Shown piece after piece: positions 1 to 11,159 of a stretch of DNA of 64,000 nucleotides. Below the pieces are notes generated by a model. The model had not been told where the DNA came from. It made no database searches and worked only from the letters and a program-made list of their open reading frames with translations. Both the position numbers and the translations under genes were made by a program. Position 1 is the first letter of the stretch. Every line of letters begins with the position of its first letter. The stretch comes from Dichetophora obliterata (taxonomy: Eukaryota; Arthropoda; Insecta; Diptera; Sciomyzidae): positions 115,746,715 through 115,810,714 of the forward strand of contig OY986437.1 in NCBI GenBank assembly GCA_963920525.1, in the 5' to 3' direction.

Positions 1-623
1 ACATTAGTGTGATACATCATTCCAGACTATTCGCCTTTCCTTTGCCTTTTTCTGGAATAAAAAAGATGTAAATAACTTTGTTTGTTATATTATAACTAAA
101 TATATCGAAATACTTACAATCCTATACCTATTGTCTTTGTTGAATATATTTTCTATTGATATATGACAAAAATTAACTTCGAATTTCGGAAGTATCGATG
201 AAACACAGGGTTTCACACACAAAAAAAGCAGAATAAAATATGCATTAAGTTAATTTTTTTCTAGTGTTATTTGTATGGAGAAAACTGCTTTTATGTTGCG
301 TTTAATTACTTTTTCCCTAGCATGGCTATTAGCCCTGGAACGTCATCGTTATTTTTATAACGTTCGTCGAATCGACGACGAGACTTTTTAAATTTCTTTC
401 AAAATAATCCTATGCATAGAAGTCCATAAAAAGTGCTATTTTTTATTATTTTGTTTTTATATTTTTAGAAAAAAACAATATGAAGTCGCTTTTACTTAGG
501 TTTTTTATTATAAAAAAAAATTTCAAAGCTCTTCTTAATTTTTCTTGTTATACAAAACATAAATTTAAAAAAAATAAGAAGCAAGTAAACTCATTAGACA
601 TATTTTTTTCTTAAAAGGAATCC

Positions 624-901
624 TTAGAACTTAAATAGGAGCACGTTTTCAGGTGCGGCAGTTTTCATTTTGAATATGAGGCACAATTTGATGCTCTCCA
701 CAGAGGTGTTTTCACATTTTTTGCAGGATGTTTTTGTCGTTCGTCGCTTGGCAGGAGGACAAATAGCGCAAATCTTGCATTTTTAATATTTTTGATTTCA
801 TCAAAGTCACTGTTGGATTCATCATCTTGTTGGAAATCGTCGTCAGATATAGCAAGAAATTTTTCGATTTCCTCGTCGATTACTTATTTTGTGGCACTCA
901 T
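624..901 (-). pseudogene. piggyBac-like transposase, N- and C-terminal ends only
   Basis: Read on the minus strand, an ATG at 901 opens a short acidic stretch (…DEEIEKFLAISDDDF…DESNSDFDE) like the acidic N-terminus of piggyBac-type transposases. It has a stop after five codons. At about 788 it runs, one frame off, into a cysteine-rich tail (CKICAICPP, a basic KRRTTK, then SCKKCEN) ending at a TAA at 624-626. That spacing resembles the C-terminal zinc-binding tail of piggyBac transposases. The whole DDD catalytic core is missing, so this is an internally deleted, non-coding relic of the kind that produces MITEs. I could not fix TTAA target sites or terminal repeats. The acidic start alone would be weak; the start plus cysteine tail in order makes piggyBac likely but not certain. 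Confidence 0.55.
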
Positions 902-3190
902 CTTTTTTTTTTTAGAATATTTTTTAGAATAGGCAGACAGTGTGCTTGTCTTATGGTATGCTACAATTTTAACTGCAAAAACCCAAAAAAGATGCAATTA
1001 AACCATATTGTTTATATATACTTCGAAACGAAAAACTTACACAAAGACCACCATTCATCGTTTCGTTTACGCGTATTTGAAAAATAAACATTTACACGCA
1101 GCGTATGAACCCAGTGGGCAATTCAGTCAGGCCTCTTGAAAGAAGGCATGTATTAACTGCTTCTTTAAGCATCAACACACCTCACAAAATCACTGCATCG
1201 ATGAGGGCTTCTATAAGGGCTACCTGTTAAAAGGAAGGCAAGAAGTTTTCGTAATTTCTCTGTGATGTGTATGTGAGTTGAAAGTGCTGTGTTTTTATTG
1301 ATCTTACGGTTTAAATGTTATTATAGAACAAACAAACTAAAATCTATACTAAAATCTAGGTAGTTTTTTTATTTTCAATAGGCTCAAACGGTTTATTGAT
1401 TACTTGCATACTAAAACTTTAAAAAAAAGTCAATGCTTAAAAGTAACTGCTTTTATTAAATAATGGAGTTGAACTGGCTATTCCAAAAAAAAATATTAAT
1501 AAAGCGTCGTTAAAGATGTACAATGCAGTATATGATAACTTATAACTTTTGATAATTCCATGGGTTTTTTCGCTAATAACTACCTTCGAAAATATTTTAT
1601 AAAAAAATAAAAGTTAATCCCCTATAACCAATATTTAAAGGCGCACTGTATGGCAGAATCAAAATATTTCGTGATTTTAGTAATATATCTTTATTTCAAC
1701 TCATAGCGAAAAGATAACATTTCCCATATCTCTCATATGAAAATAAAAATAATGTTATCTATTATTTTATAACCGATATACTCTAATATCTCATAAACAC
1801 CTACATTTATAATTAAACGTATTCGGTTTTATGTTTATCTATTTACCCCTATACAATTTTCTCTTAATAAAACTCCTCAAGGTATTCCCCTTTAAGTTAG
1901 TATCCACTAATTATTGGATCCTAGAAATTATCCTCAAGGAATTTATTTTTAGATGTAATGTAATGGCATGAATAATTTATTTTAAAAAACAAATTATTGA
2001 GAAAAGGTAATTTTATGTAACTATTTATTTAAATTTATTTTTTAAGCCAAATTCTTATCCCATTATTACAACTTCCGAAATATTACTTCGATATTATCCA
2101 AAGGGGAGAGTTTTAAGAAGTTGAATTTAATATATTAAATAAAACAATTTACCCCTAATAAATATTTTTGCATAAACAACTATTACAAAGCCCTATTTAA
2201 GCTCTTTCAAATATTTCTGGCAATTCTGCTCTTAACGGCTACGTTCTATGGACAGACACAATGACAAATTGGAATACCTTAAAGACATTCAAACGCAGAC
2301 TATATCTTAAAAAACTTGGATGTGATCTTGTTCAGGAATTAATTCGACGTAGAGAAAGAATGACAAGAGCTCAATCGTCTGTAGATGTTGTCCGATAAAC
2401 AAGAAGTCTAGCAACCCTCTACTTCTGCAAATCCTATAAAAAAAAAAGCCAGCCAACGATAAGGACTTATGTAACGCCGATAAGGAGGCGTAAATATATT
2501 TTTGATCAGCATTACCTCTTGAGTCGATTTGGCAATGTCCGTCTTTCTGTCCGTCTGTCATCACGATAACAGCCGTAATTTTAGAGCTAACAATCGTAAC
2601 GAAATTCAATAAATGAAGAAACTTTTCATTTGGTTGCTAGCTAATAATTTGTTATTCTCATCGCCGCGATGCACATACACTTGTTTCTTCATGTTTACTT
2701 TCTTTTACTTCACTTTCGAGATTTTTTTTTTGCAACACTGATAAGTTTTCCTCTTTCTGTTTCATAAATAATATTTTTTAATTTCTTTTTCTGTAACCAC
2801 TGTTCATTTAATTTTTTATACCTCACAAATTTCACTTAATTGAACACTCGCACTTCTCACTGAACTTGCTGGCTTGAAATTTAATTCTTGAATGTAAAAT
2901 TTTGTTATTATGATCTATACCTGTTTATTTTTTGCCACTACAGAAGAAAGAATCAATTAAAAAACAGAAACAGGGAAATAACAAAAAACATATTTGAAAC
3001 AGAATTAGCAAAGTACAATAGCATGCTGCATGTATGTATTTTAAACTAATTTTAAAGAAGTTATTTTTAAAGTACTTTTAAACTAGTTCTTTTTTGGCAA
3101 TTGACTTTTTCATTCCGATAGGGGAGATTCAAGCAGACTAACAAACGAGCAGGCGATGGCGCAACTCTATTTCTCTCTCTATGTGAGTTG
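902..3190. other. AT-rich intergenic stretch without a recognisable gene
   Basis: No reading frame here resembles a known protein. It is AT-rich with many homopolymer runs. The only dispersed-repeat signal I see is the block at 2491-2608, listed separately. Confidence 0.6.
2491..2608 (+). repeat. Dispersed repeat, copy 1 (inverted copy at 32.4 kb)
   Basis: The segment from TTTTTGATCAGCAT through CACGATAACAGCCGTAATTT to CGAAATTC is matched in inverted orientation at 32390-32470. This copy also carries a CTGTCCGTCTGTC stretch between the two shared blocks, which the other copy lacks. It looks like a conserved fragment of a larger retroelement-type repeat, but I cannot name the family. Confidence 0.5.
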
Positions 3191-4416
3191 AGCCGGATAG
3201 ATTTGTATGGAGAAAATAAAAAGTCTGACGGACACCGACTCAAAAGAGGAACTCTTAAAAGCTATTTCGGCATCATTTTTTTTTTTTTTTTTTTTTTGGA
3301 TCGGAGAAATCCACTTGGAACGGTTTTAGTTCTCCTGAACCGCTTTTTTGGCCAAAAAGTCATGTTTTTTATATATAAATTTTTTTTTCTTCGGAATGCA
3401 TCCCAAGATATGGGCATTTCCAAACTAGAGTTACGGACGATTTGTACTATGATATATTAAAAAAAAAAATGAAAATATCTAATTATATCTATATTTGCGT
3501 AGTAATTAAGTAGCACTATATTAAGTAAAACCAATGACAACAATCGACCCCAAGGATTTTAAAATATAAGAAAAAATAAGTGCTGGCGTTACGTTACAAA
3601 AAAGGGAAGTGATTTTTGACTTGGATTATAAAATTTGCAAAACTCTCTGAATTAGGCAAAACTTTATGTATGCAACGTTTTTCAGAAGAGTTTCAAATAA
3701 TATAAGTTTATTTTGCAAGTGATCAAATTTAAAAAATGTCTCAGGTTTTTTTTTATTAGGCTTTTTGAACTGGCGTTGCGTTTCTGACGTTACGTTACTT
3801 AAATTTCCATTGTAGTTCAATTGGATAATTAAGTAATTAGGTAGTTAAGTAGTTATGTAATTTGGTATTAAAAACATATCTTTAGCCAATGCCTTACATT
3901 TTTACTAAAACAAAATAATTACGAAACATTTACGAAAAAGAAAAACTACTTTTGTGAAACAGTGTACAACAATTTTAGCAAAAAAAAATTTTGAAATTTT
4001 TGTTCGTTACATACTCTTTTGATACCCTAAAAAATCGTATTTCGTCATTTTAGGAAAGTTGTTTTTTATAACGCTTATAAAATAAGTATTTTTCATGGTA
4101 TTCACATGTTTTTAAGCTTATTGAAATGGTATTGAGCTCTCTTTTTCTTGAGTAAAGAAAAATATTTCTAAGTCTTTTTTAGCCAAAATTTGTGTACGAT
4201 CAAAATATTTATTATTCTGCCTTTCTTGGGTATGCATACTTAAAAAAAGTTACATGCAAAAAACATGATTTTTTTGGTCAAAAAAAGGGTTCAGGAGAAC
4301 CAAAATAGCTCAATGGGGATTTCTCCGATTCAAAAAAAAATTATGCTGAAATAGTTTTTAAGAATCCCTTTTCCTTTTGAGTTATTGTCCGATGAAATCT
4401 AATTTTCAATCCGGCT
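3191..4416. mobile_element. 1.2-kb element with long (~230 bp) inverted arms
   Basis: The left arm, starting AGCCGGATAGATTT at 3191 and running to about 3420, is matched in reverse complement by the sequence from about 4215 to 4416, which ends AATCCGGCT. Shared blocks in order include ACTCAAAAG, CGGAGAAATCC, GTTCTCCTGAAC and CATGTTTTTT. The arms have diverged by substitutions and by homopolymer length; a long T run sits near 3272-3297. The roughly 800-bp middle includes a block repeated at 51.9 kb. This is the architecture of a foldback or long-TIR non-autonomous DNA transposon. No transposase frame and no clear target duplication are visible, so the superfamily is open. Confidence 0.65.
3758..3968 (+). 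repeat. Internal part of the long-TIR element, copy A
   Basis: The stretch from CTTTTTGAAC through GACGTTACGTTACTTAAATT, a run of AATTAGG/AAGT motifs, and ACATTTACGAAAAAG to GTGAAACAGTG recurs in the same orientation at 51893-52152. Copy B contains an extra segment in the middle. Confidence 0.65.
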
Positions 4417-4658
4417 TAATGTGTGTTTCTGTTTCTGACACGTAGAAGTTTCGTTAAAACGCATATGTTATTTTTATTGGTGTATTTGTTTGAAATCATA
4501 AGTGAGAATCTTTGTTTCAATTAAGTTTTAAGAAATGGAAACTGCAGCAAATGTGTGTAATACAGTGTAATCTGATGTTAGAATTTCAACAAGTTTTGTT
4601 GGCGCTAGGATGGACCCTAAAAATGTGTTTGTATTCTATAATTTTTGTGTATGTGCTG

Positions 4659-4700
4659 CAGGGCCATAGCCGGGATTTACCTATGGGGGGCTTTCGATGA
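4659..4700 (+). other. Orphan hAT-like terminus
   Basis: CAGGGCCATAGCCGGGATTT followed by a G run resembles the start of many hAT elements (CAGxGGCGTAGCC… then G-rich). No matching inverted end or 8-bp duplication was found nearby, so it is at best a truncated end. Confidence 0.3.
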
Positions 4701-5118
4701 ACATTTTTTTTATTCAAAATTCAAAAATTTAAATATACAAGTACTTGTTTCATTTCATTTTCAAGTTATTTTTTTTATGCATTACATATGTAAGTAAATA
4801 TATTAAGGTGCCTCGATTCCATTAGGAAAAGTTCCATTTGTACCCTTCTAAAAATTAACCTTGGTCTATTTTATAATGGTTCCCAAAATATTTTGGCTGT
4901 TACGATAGCCGCCAATGAGCTAAAACATTTTGCAAAAACCTCCAATAATCTGGCTGGTAGAATAGTTGTAAAAAAAATCAAATAACAAATAAGTAAACAA
5001 ATAAGTAAACAAATAATAAATACACACATACAAACATGCAAAGCCATGTACACAGTCACATATACACAGGCAGGGAAAACAAAACAAGTGAACACGGAAC
5101 AGAAAGGCAACGGCAGAA

Positions 5119-5160
5119 TATAAAGCAGTCGCGTTTGCTTAGCACAGGCAGTCTTGTCGC
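5119..5160 (+). promoter_or_regulatory. TATA box and initiator of the candidate LTR
   Basis: TATAAAGCAGTCGCG at 5119 is followed about 30 bp downstream by GGCAGTCTTGTCGC, a spacing typical of a polymerase II core promoter. The tandem array begins about 60 bp further on, so it would be transcribed. Confidence 0.4.
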
Positions 5161-5207
5161 AGGCGCAGTAGCATGCACATGCTTTGAGACTGAGTAGTTA
5201 GTTCAAT

Positions 5208-6230
5208 CGTAGTTATCTTAAGCGAAGGTGTCCTCACCCTTCGAACGTTGTTTACTCTAAGTCAAGCGTAGTTATCTTAAGCGAAGGTGTACTCACCCTT
5301 CGAACGTTGTTTACTCTAAGTCAGGCGTAGTTATCTTAAGCGAAGGTGTACTCACCCTTCGAACGTTGTTTACTCTAAGTCAGGCGTAGTTATCTTAAGC
5401 GAAGGTGTACTCACCCTTCGATCGTTGCTTACTCTAAGTTCAAAACGTAGTTATCTTAAGCGAAGGTGTACTCACCCTTCGAACGTTGTTTACTCTAAGT
5501 CAGGCGTAGTTATCCTAAGCGAAGGTGTACTCACCCTTCGAACGTTGCTTACTCTAAGTTCAAAACGTAGTTATCTTAAGCGAAGGTGTACTCACCCTTC
5601 GAACGTTGTTTACTCTAAGTCAGGCGTAGTTATCTTAAGCGAAGGTGTACTCACCCTTCGAACGTTGTTTACTCTAAGCTCAGGCGTAGTTTTCTTAAGC
5701 GAAGGTGTACTCACCCTTCGAACTTTGTTTACTATAAGTTCAAAACGTAGTTATTTTAAGCGAAGGTGTACTCACCCTTCGAACATAGTTTTACTCTAAG
5801 CTCAGGCGTAGTTATCGTGAGCGAAGGTGTACTCACCCTTCGAACTTTGTGTACTATAAGTTCAAAACGTAGTTATCTTAAGCGAAGGTGTACTCACCCT
5901 TCGAACATAGTTTTACTCTAAGCTCAGGCGTAGTTATCGTGAGCGAAGGTGTACTCACCCTTCGAACTTTGTGTACTATAAGTTCAAAACGTAGTTATCT
6001 TAAGCGAAGGTGTACTCACCCTTCGAACATAGTTTTACTCTAAGCTCAGGCGTAGTTATCTTAAGCGAGGGTACACTCACCCTTCGAACGTTGTTTACTC
6101 TAAGACAGGCGTAGTTATCGTAAGCGAAGGTGTCCTCACCCTTCGAACGTTGTTTACTCTAAAATCAAAACGTAGTTATCTTAAGCGAAGGTACCTCCAC
6201 CCTTCGAACATAGTTTTAATCTGAGCTCTA
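5208..6230 (+). repeat. 17-unit tandem array, 59/61-bp units
   Basis: Units begin CGTAGTTATCTTAAGCGAAG at 5208, 5267, 5326, 5385, 5446, 5505, 5566, 5625, 5685, 5746, 5807, 5868, 5929, 5990, 6051, 6110 and 6171. Two length classes exist: 59 bp ending …GTCAGG and 61 bp ending …GTTCAAAA. From 5746 to about 6051 units alternate in a 122-bp higher-order pattern (AACATAG type, then AACTTTG type). Each unit holds an imperfect hairpin, CGAAGGTG…CACCCTTCG. The open reading frame crossing 5425-5799 is only a by-product of the unit lengths. Confidence 0.95.
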
Positions 6231-6539
6231 TCATAGTCACTCACAGCGAGCGGGATCATAGCAAATAACGGAATACATATGAATAAGCAAGGATTAATTA
6301 AATCACTTTAATTTATATAATGCTTAATAATTAATAATAACTAAGTAACGTACTCATTAAGCAATAAATAAAACAAATGAAAATAATAAAGAATTACACT
6401 ACAGTTTAAAACTAAAACGCTGGCTTTCTTATTTAAAACAACGGGATCATTGGTAAATAAATTATTTTGTAAGAACCCCTGGTTTACTCACTGAGCCTAC
6501 CTCAGCAACAATCAGTAACGAGCAAAAGGGTTCGTTACA

Positions 6540-7105
6540 AACAACAAAACTTTTTCATAAGCATTTTTCTTCTTTATGCAATGTTGTTTTAGAGCTGCAT
6601 TACTTAAACGCGAAAATTTTCGTCAATACTTGTCTTCCCAAAATAATTCAAAGTTTTCCATTATGTTTTTAATTAAAATTGAATTAATCAATTAAAAGTG
6701 ACTTATAGGAGTTCTGTGCCATAATAAGGGTTTTTAATTAATTGTTTTGTTACTAAGTATAATAATTTTTGTTTTATTAAGAAAAATTAAGAAAAATAAA
6801 AACAAATTTTTAAAACACGAAATTGTCCTTGATTTCTGTTTTGTTTTCTTTAGGCTGATCCTCGTTTTCACTGGCAGCTGTTATCACCTTGGTTGTATCA
6901 CTGTCATCTTTTGACTCTGAGCAGCATTGTCCTCTTGTGTCTTTGCATGTGTTCTAGCCAAAAGTTGGAAGTTATACTTGCCCAGCCATAAATTCTGTTA
7001 TAGTCCTTTTTTCTCCCATTATAGCAAAAAAATACTTAGAATGGTTATGTTTTTTTATATCAAACGCTCGTACAAGAGTACTGATGCAACAAAATTTTTC
7101 GAAAA
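6540..7105. other. No gene seen
   Basis: AT-rich, with short unrelated open frames only; nothing recognisable. Confidence 0.5.
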
Positions 7106-7385
7106 AGGGATCGATTATAAGTTGCAGTTAATTGTAGCAAAATACACTAATTATTGAATTGATCGCTCACATTTTTTTTTATTAATGTCTTTGTCTCTTT
7201 TGTTTGTATTCACTAGTGATAGAAAAATTATACTATAACGATAGAATGATAAAGTAACGATAGAATAACGTTCGTAGAATGGGATGGCCGATTTTAGGAG
7301 TAATTTGTATCAAAACGCCAAGTTTCGCACATTTTAGATATAAAAAATTGCGAAAAAAATCCTATATACAAATATTAACTTTAAA
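7106..7385 (+). repeat. Dispersed repeat R1, copy A
   Basis: The sequence from GGGATCGATTATAAGTTGCA through TTTGTCTCTTTTG, TAACGTTCGTAGAATGGGAT and GGCCGATTT to AATCCTATATA matches 17911-19248, where the second copy is split by a 1-kb insertion. Internal motif ACGATAGAAT is repeated. No coding capacity; probably a MITE-type family. Confidence 0.7.
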
Positions 7386-7506
7386 TTTTTTTATTGCAAT
7401 AACAGCTATGAGCAACCAAAACAGTTATTGCGATAACAGTTATTGACTACCAGCATAAAAAATGGTGGATAAGTAACAATTATCTATAATTTTTTTCTCA
7501 CTATTG

Positions 7507-10500
7507 CACAATGACCATTATTGCTGGCCAAAACCTACTTTTTTACACTCTGTCATTATTTTATTGTTATTGTAATCTATTAGTAATACTTCAAAACAAA
7601 AAAAAATGCACTTTGTTTTTGTAAATACTAATTTACCGTTTAACCGAAAACCATCAAAATTGAGCTTTCTGAGTAAAATTATGAAAGCAATTGCGTGCGC
7701 GTTTTTTTAAGGTTTTTAAAATATTGTTCTTGCTTAAAAAGAAAAGTTAAAAAAAAGTAAAATATGGAAAATAACGATAGTAAGTGATAGTAAGTAATTA
7801 AATTTTTATATGTGTATCTTTTAAATAAAGATCTGGTGCAGTGATGAAATCAGTTGCTTAAGGCAACCTATAATATTATTGTGTTTCTTTAATTCTTAAG
7901 TTTGTGTGGACTTGCAAAATTTTCCCCCAGTTTGCCCAGCCTAAAACAAAAAAAAAATAATAATTTGGGATGTAATAAGCTTGATTTATTATGTTTTGTG
8001 TTGCGATTTTTTGCGATTTCTTAGAAAAACTTTTTTTCCAGAACCCGGGTGCTTCAAAAATTCCGAGCTTTTTCAAGTTTGGCGAAATGAGAATGCCAAA
8101 GATAAAAAAACATGCCTGTGTTATGAACTATTTGCTTGAAAAAATGGCGATGAAAATATTGATAATGTATTTTTAGAATATTTATCAGAAAAAGTGCCAA
8201 AAGATGATGATAAATTAGGAAAAGTGCCATAGGACACTAGAAGTTTATCAAGTGTGAAGTTCTGCGTGGCTTACTTCCACAACAGTGTTTAAAATGCCAA
8301 AAGAGTTAGCAAAGGAAGAAAGCCAAGTAGAAACAAATCAAGAAAAAGGAAGTTCATCAGGTGCTGGGCGTCCACGACTGGCATTTTCTGAAAAGTAAGA
8401 TCGTGGTATAAGAAGGGAGGCAGCGGAACTTTCGGCATCTATATCTTACGAGACGAACCTGCTGGTTCAAGCAGCAGCAACATCAGCTCGTAAACAAGGA
8501 AGTGTGGATTTGGCCGCCGTTCCCAAACAAACGATGGAAAGCCCAACAAGACCATCTTAAATTAGGAAAATATGTTTTCAAGACCAAAAAACACTGATTG
8601 TAGCTTCAGACGAGGATGCGTTAGCACTTCTGCTTGAAAAAAATTTCACAAAACAGCAATATTGCAATATACGTATAGAAAGCAAGCATAGAAATTCTGA
8701 TATTTTTCCATCTTAAAAGAAGGTCTGCGCTTCGAAAAGTAAGTGCAGACCTGAAGGTGTGACAGTAAGCGAAAGAATAGCAAAAGCTCCATTAGAAATG
8801 CTTTTAAGCCACACAGCAATGAGGATAATTGAGATGCAAAATGAAGTTATTGTAGCAGTAATGAATTCTGATTAAAGTAACTGCATATCAACGAAAATGA
8901 GTTATGGATTCGATAGCAGCTCCGGTCTAGCTCAATTTAAACAAAACTTTCTTGAGCCAAGCACATCTCGCAATGCAGATTCGTCACTTTTGGCAACAAC
9001 TGTTATTCTCTTAATACTTTTGCATACCTCAGGAAAGCCGCTTTGGAATAATGGAACTCCGCAATCTACAAGGTTTTGTTGGCCATTAAAACTAGAGTAC
9101 GTGAAAGAAACAATTGAAGTTATTAAAAATGAAGAAGCTGACTTAAAAAAACAAATTGAAGGGCTAGAAAAATTGCAGATAAAACTCGCAGAAGATAAGA
9201 CTGTTGAAATAGCTTTCAGATTGTTCCTAATGGTTATCGGCGGAAAATTTTTGAATGCTCTAACCGGAACGAAATCGTATCAAGCGTGTCCTATAGTGGT
9301 GCTTCTCCAAAGTATTTCATGAGTATTACAAAATATAAATCTGAAAAATTTAAGCCCATCGAGAGCAACTTAAAGTATGGCATTAGTCCTTTGCACTGCT
9401 GGATTAGATTTTTTGAATTCGTATTACACTTAGGCTAAAAATGTGATATAAAAAATGGCAGATGAGGTCTGATGAAGATAAAAAAATAGTTGCAATAAAA
9501 AAATGTGAGATTCAAAATGCCTTTTAGACGGAGCTTGGCCTTCGCGTGGATCTTCCAAAAATCGGTGGTTTCGGTACCACTAACGACGGTAATACTTCTC
9601 GTCGTGCATTTATAAAATATGATATATTTTCAAAAATTACTGGAGTTGATGAAGAATTAATATTCCGTCTTAAAATAATATTAGTAAGTTTATCTTGTCA
9701 GTTCCCTATTAATTTAGAGAAGTTTGAACTGCTTTCAAACGGCTTAAAAAGGGTATTCAAAATAAATAGCCTTGGCTACCCATGACAGCTACTGTTCCCA
9801 AAGTACTAATTCACTTCAAACAAATAATGCAAAACACAATACCTCCAGTTGGCTGTTTTGGTGAGGACGCTGCTGAATCGCGGCATAAATTTTGTAAAGC
9901 TGATAAATTACATCAAGCCCGCAAAACTAATCGCTCTCATAACCTTTTGGATGTGTTTAATAGAGCTATGGACTCTTCAGATCCACTTATATCATCTTTG
10001 CGTTTAAGTACACGCGTACAAAAAAGGAAACGTTTAACACTTCCACCAGAAGTTATCAGTTTATTAAGTTGTGAGGTTCCACTGAAGCTTATGTGCTTCA
10101 GCAGCACGCAGATCCAAATGAAAGTACAGATGACGACGATGAAGATGAAGTTTGTGAATAGGAAAATATTATTTTGGACAATGAATTAGATATATAATAA
10201 TTTTTAATAACTTATACACTTTAATTTCCAATTTAAAATTAATTAAAAAAAAAACATATTTTATACAATTTATTTATTTGATAAAAGGGTTGAGTGGGTT
10301 AAGATTTCGATCTCAATTTCAGAAAATAAAGTTTCATTGGAAAGCAAAATGCCTTACGAGTCTAAAAAAAATAGGTAAGAAGCCATCGTTGCTGATTTAA
10401 ATTTTAATACAAATTTTGAAATCTTTAAACAGTTTTCGAATATGGACTCAATAAACCATACGATACATTGAATTCGTCAATTAAAATTTTTTAAATTTTG

Positions 10501-10603
10501 ATATCAAATTCAAAATCAGCGACCCCGAAAACCCCCTTATAGACCTTTTCAGAATTTTGGCCACCAAAAGAATTGTGGTTTTTTGTTCCGCGAGCCCATT
10601 GTG
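7507..10603 (+). mobile_element. Transib-type transposon relic 1 (proposed limits)
   Basis: The decayed transposase at 8.0-10.2 kb is bracketed by CACAATG at 7507-7513 and its inverse CATTGTG at 10597-10603, the heptamer expected at Transib ends. The unit would be 3.1 kb, a normal size for the family. The flanks are TATTG on the left and CATTG on the right, agreeing at four of five positions, as an aged 5-bp target duplication might. Next to the right heptamer, read inward, an 11-bp gap is followed by CAAAAAACC, recalling the A-rich nonamer of recombination signals. The coding identification is strong; the ends are plausible, not proven. Confidence 0.6.
7991..10189 (+). pseudogene. Transib (RAG1-like) transposase pseudogene 1
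   Basis: The coding relic is collinear with Transib transposases, DDE enzymes related to the RAG1 core, across several frames. An N-terminal GAGRPRLAFSEK block lies near 8360. The first catalytic Asp lies in YGFDSSSG at about 8905. LWNNGTPQSTRFCWPLKLEY is followed by an acidic helix. GGKFLNALTGTKSYQACPI at about 9238 is the second catalytic block and zinc-knuckle start; the usual Asp before GK is Gly (GGC instead of GAC). After a one-base frame change near 9290 come KYGISPLHCWIRFFE, then VDLPKIGGFGTTNDGNTSRR at 9546 and PKVLIH… at 9797. The block EDAAESRHK at about 9865 should contain the catalytic Glu, which is present. Stops occur at about 8396, 9320, 9435 and 9781. It cannot encode an active enzyme. 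Confidence 0.85.
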
Positions 10604-10610
10604 CATTGTA

Positions 10611-11159
10611 AGGAATAAAATTTCTAATTAGAAATTTTATCCCCACATGCTTTTCAAACTCTTGTAATGTCTTGTTTCAGATTTTAATCGGGTCGGGCAC
10701 AGAGAGGATTTTGCGTTCAAAATCCCCAACAGGGAACCTTTATCCCATTACATTAAAGTATGGTAGTCAACCATTATCAGAGAGCCAAATTATTATTCCC
10801 AAATAAATAAAAATTTAATAATAATAATTAAATTCAAACTTATTTCATATTACGATCTAAGATACAAATCTCTTTTATTATTTTTAAGGTATGAAAAAAT
10901 AAAAGCTATAACTTGAAATACTGTATATTCTGTGTGCTCTTTATGGCTTAATGCAATTTGCTGATATATGTATTCAAAATATCAGACATAAGTAAACGTA
11001 AGAAAATTTCTGAAATACATAAGGAATACTTACGCTAATAATCAACCAAGTAGTTGGAAACCTATGATGAAATATCATCTTTGATAGGTTACTTCATTTC
11101 TTATTTATATATCCACAAGTATCATTTCAATTGCTTATAGTAAGCGGTAGCTAGTGTTT
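10611..11159. other. No gene; palindrome next to the Transib end
   Basis: A perfect 26-bp palindrome at 10615-10640 (ATAAAATTTCTAA plus its inverse), extendable to 32 bp with one mismatch, lies eleven bases beyond the right Transib heptamer. The rest is AT-rich and unrecognised. Confidence 0.6.

Larger units (their letters stand above)
4898..6539 (+). mobile_element. Candidate solo LTR (BEL/Pao-like) with internal minisatellite
   Basis: The block starts TGTTACGATAG at 4898 and ends GGGTTCGTTACA at 6539, matching the TGT…ACA ends of many insect BEL/Pao and other LTRs. Inside, in the order expected of an LTR, are a TATA box (TATAAAG, 5119), a plausible initiator about 30 bp later, then AATAAA-type signals near 6363-6390. 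The R-like region between them is occupied by a 17-unit tandem array. I found no direct duplication flanking the ends, no primer-binding site and no internal coding region, so a solo or degraded LTR is the best reading. It could instead be an unrelated unit that happens to have a promoter and TG/CA ends. Confidence 0.4.

Noticed and set aside
300..1120. TTAA-flanked piggyBac ends around the 624-901 relic
   Set aside because: TTAA is too common in this AT-rich sequence, and no convincing CCC…GGG terminal repeat pair could be aligned.
5425..5799. 124-codon repetitive open frame
   Set aside because: It is generated by the 59/61-bp minisatellite; no start context or domain, and unit-length changes would break it.
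7106..7385. R1 repeat as a host regulatory element
   Set aside because: A second copy in an unrelated place and no adjacent gene favour a dispersed repeat.
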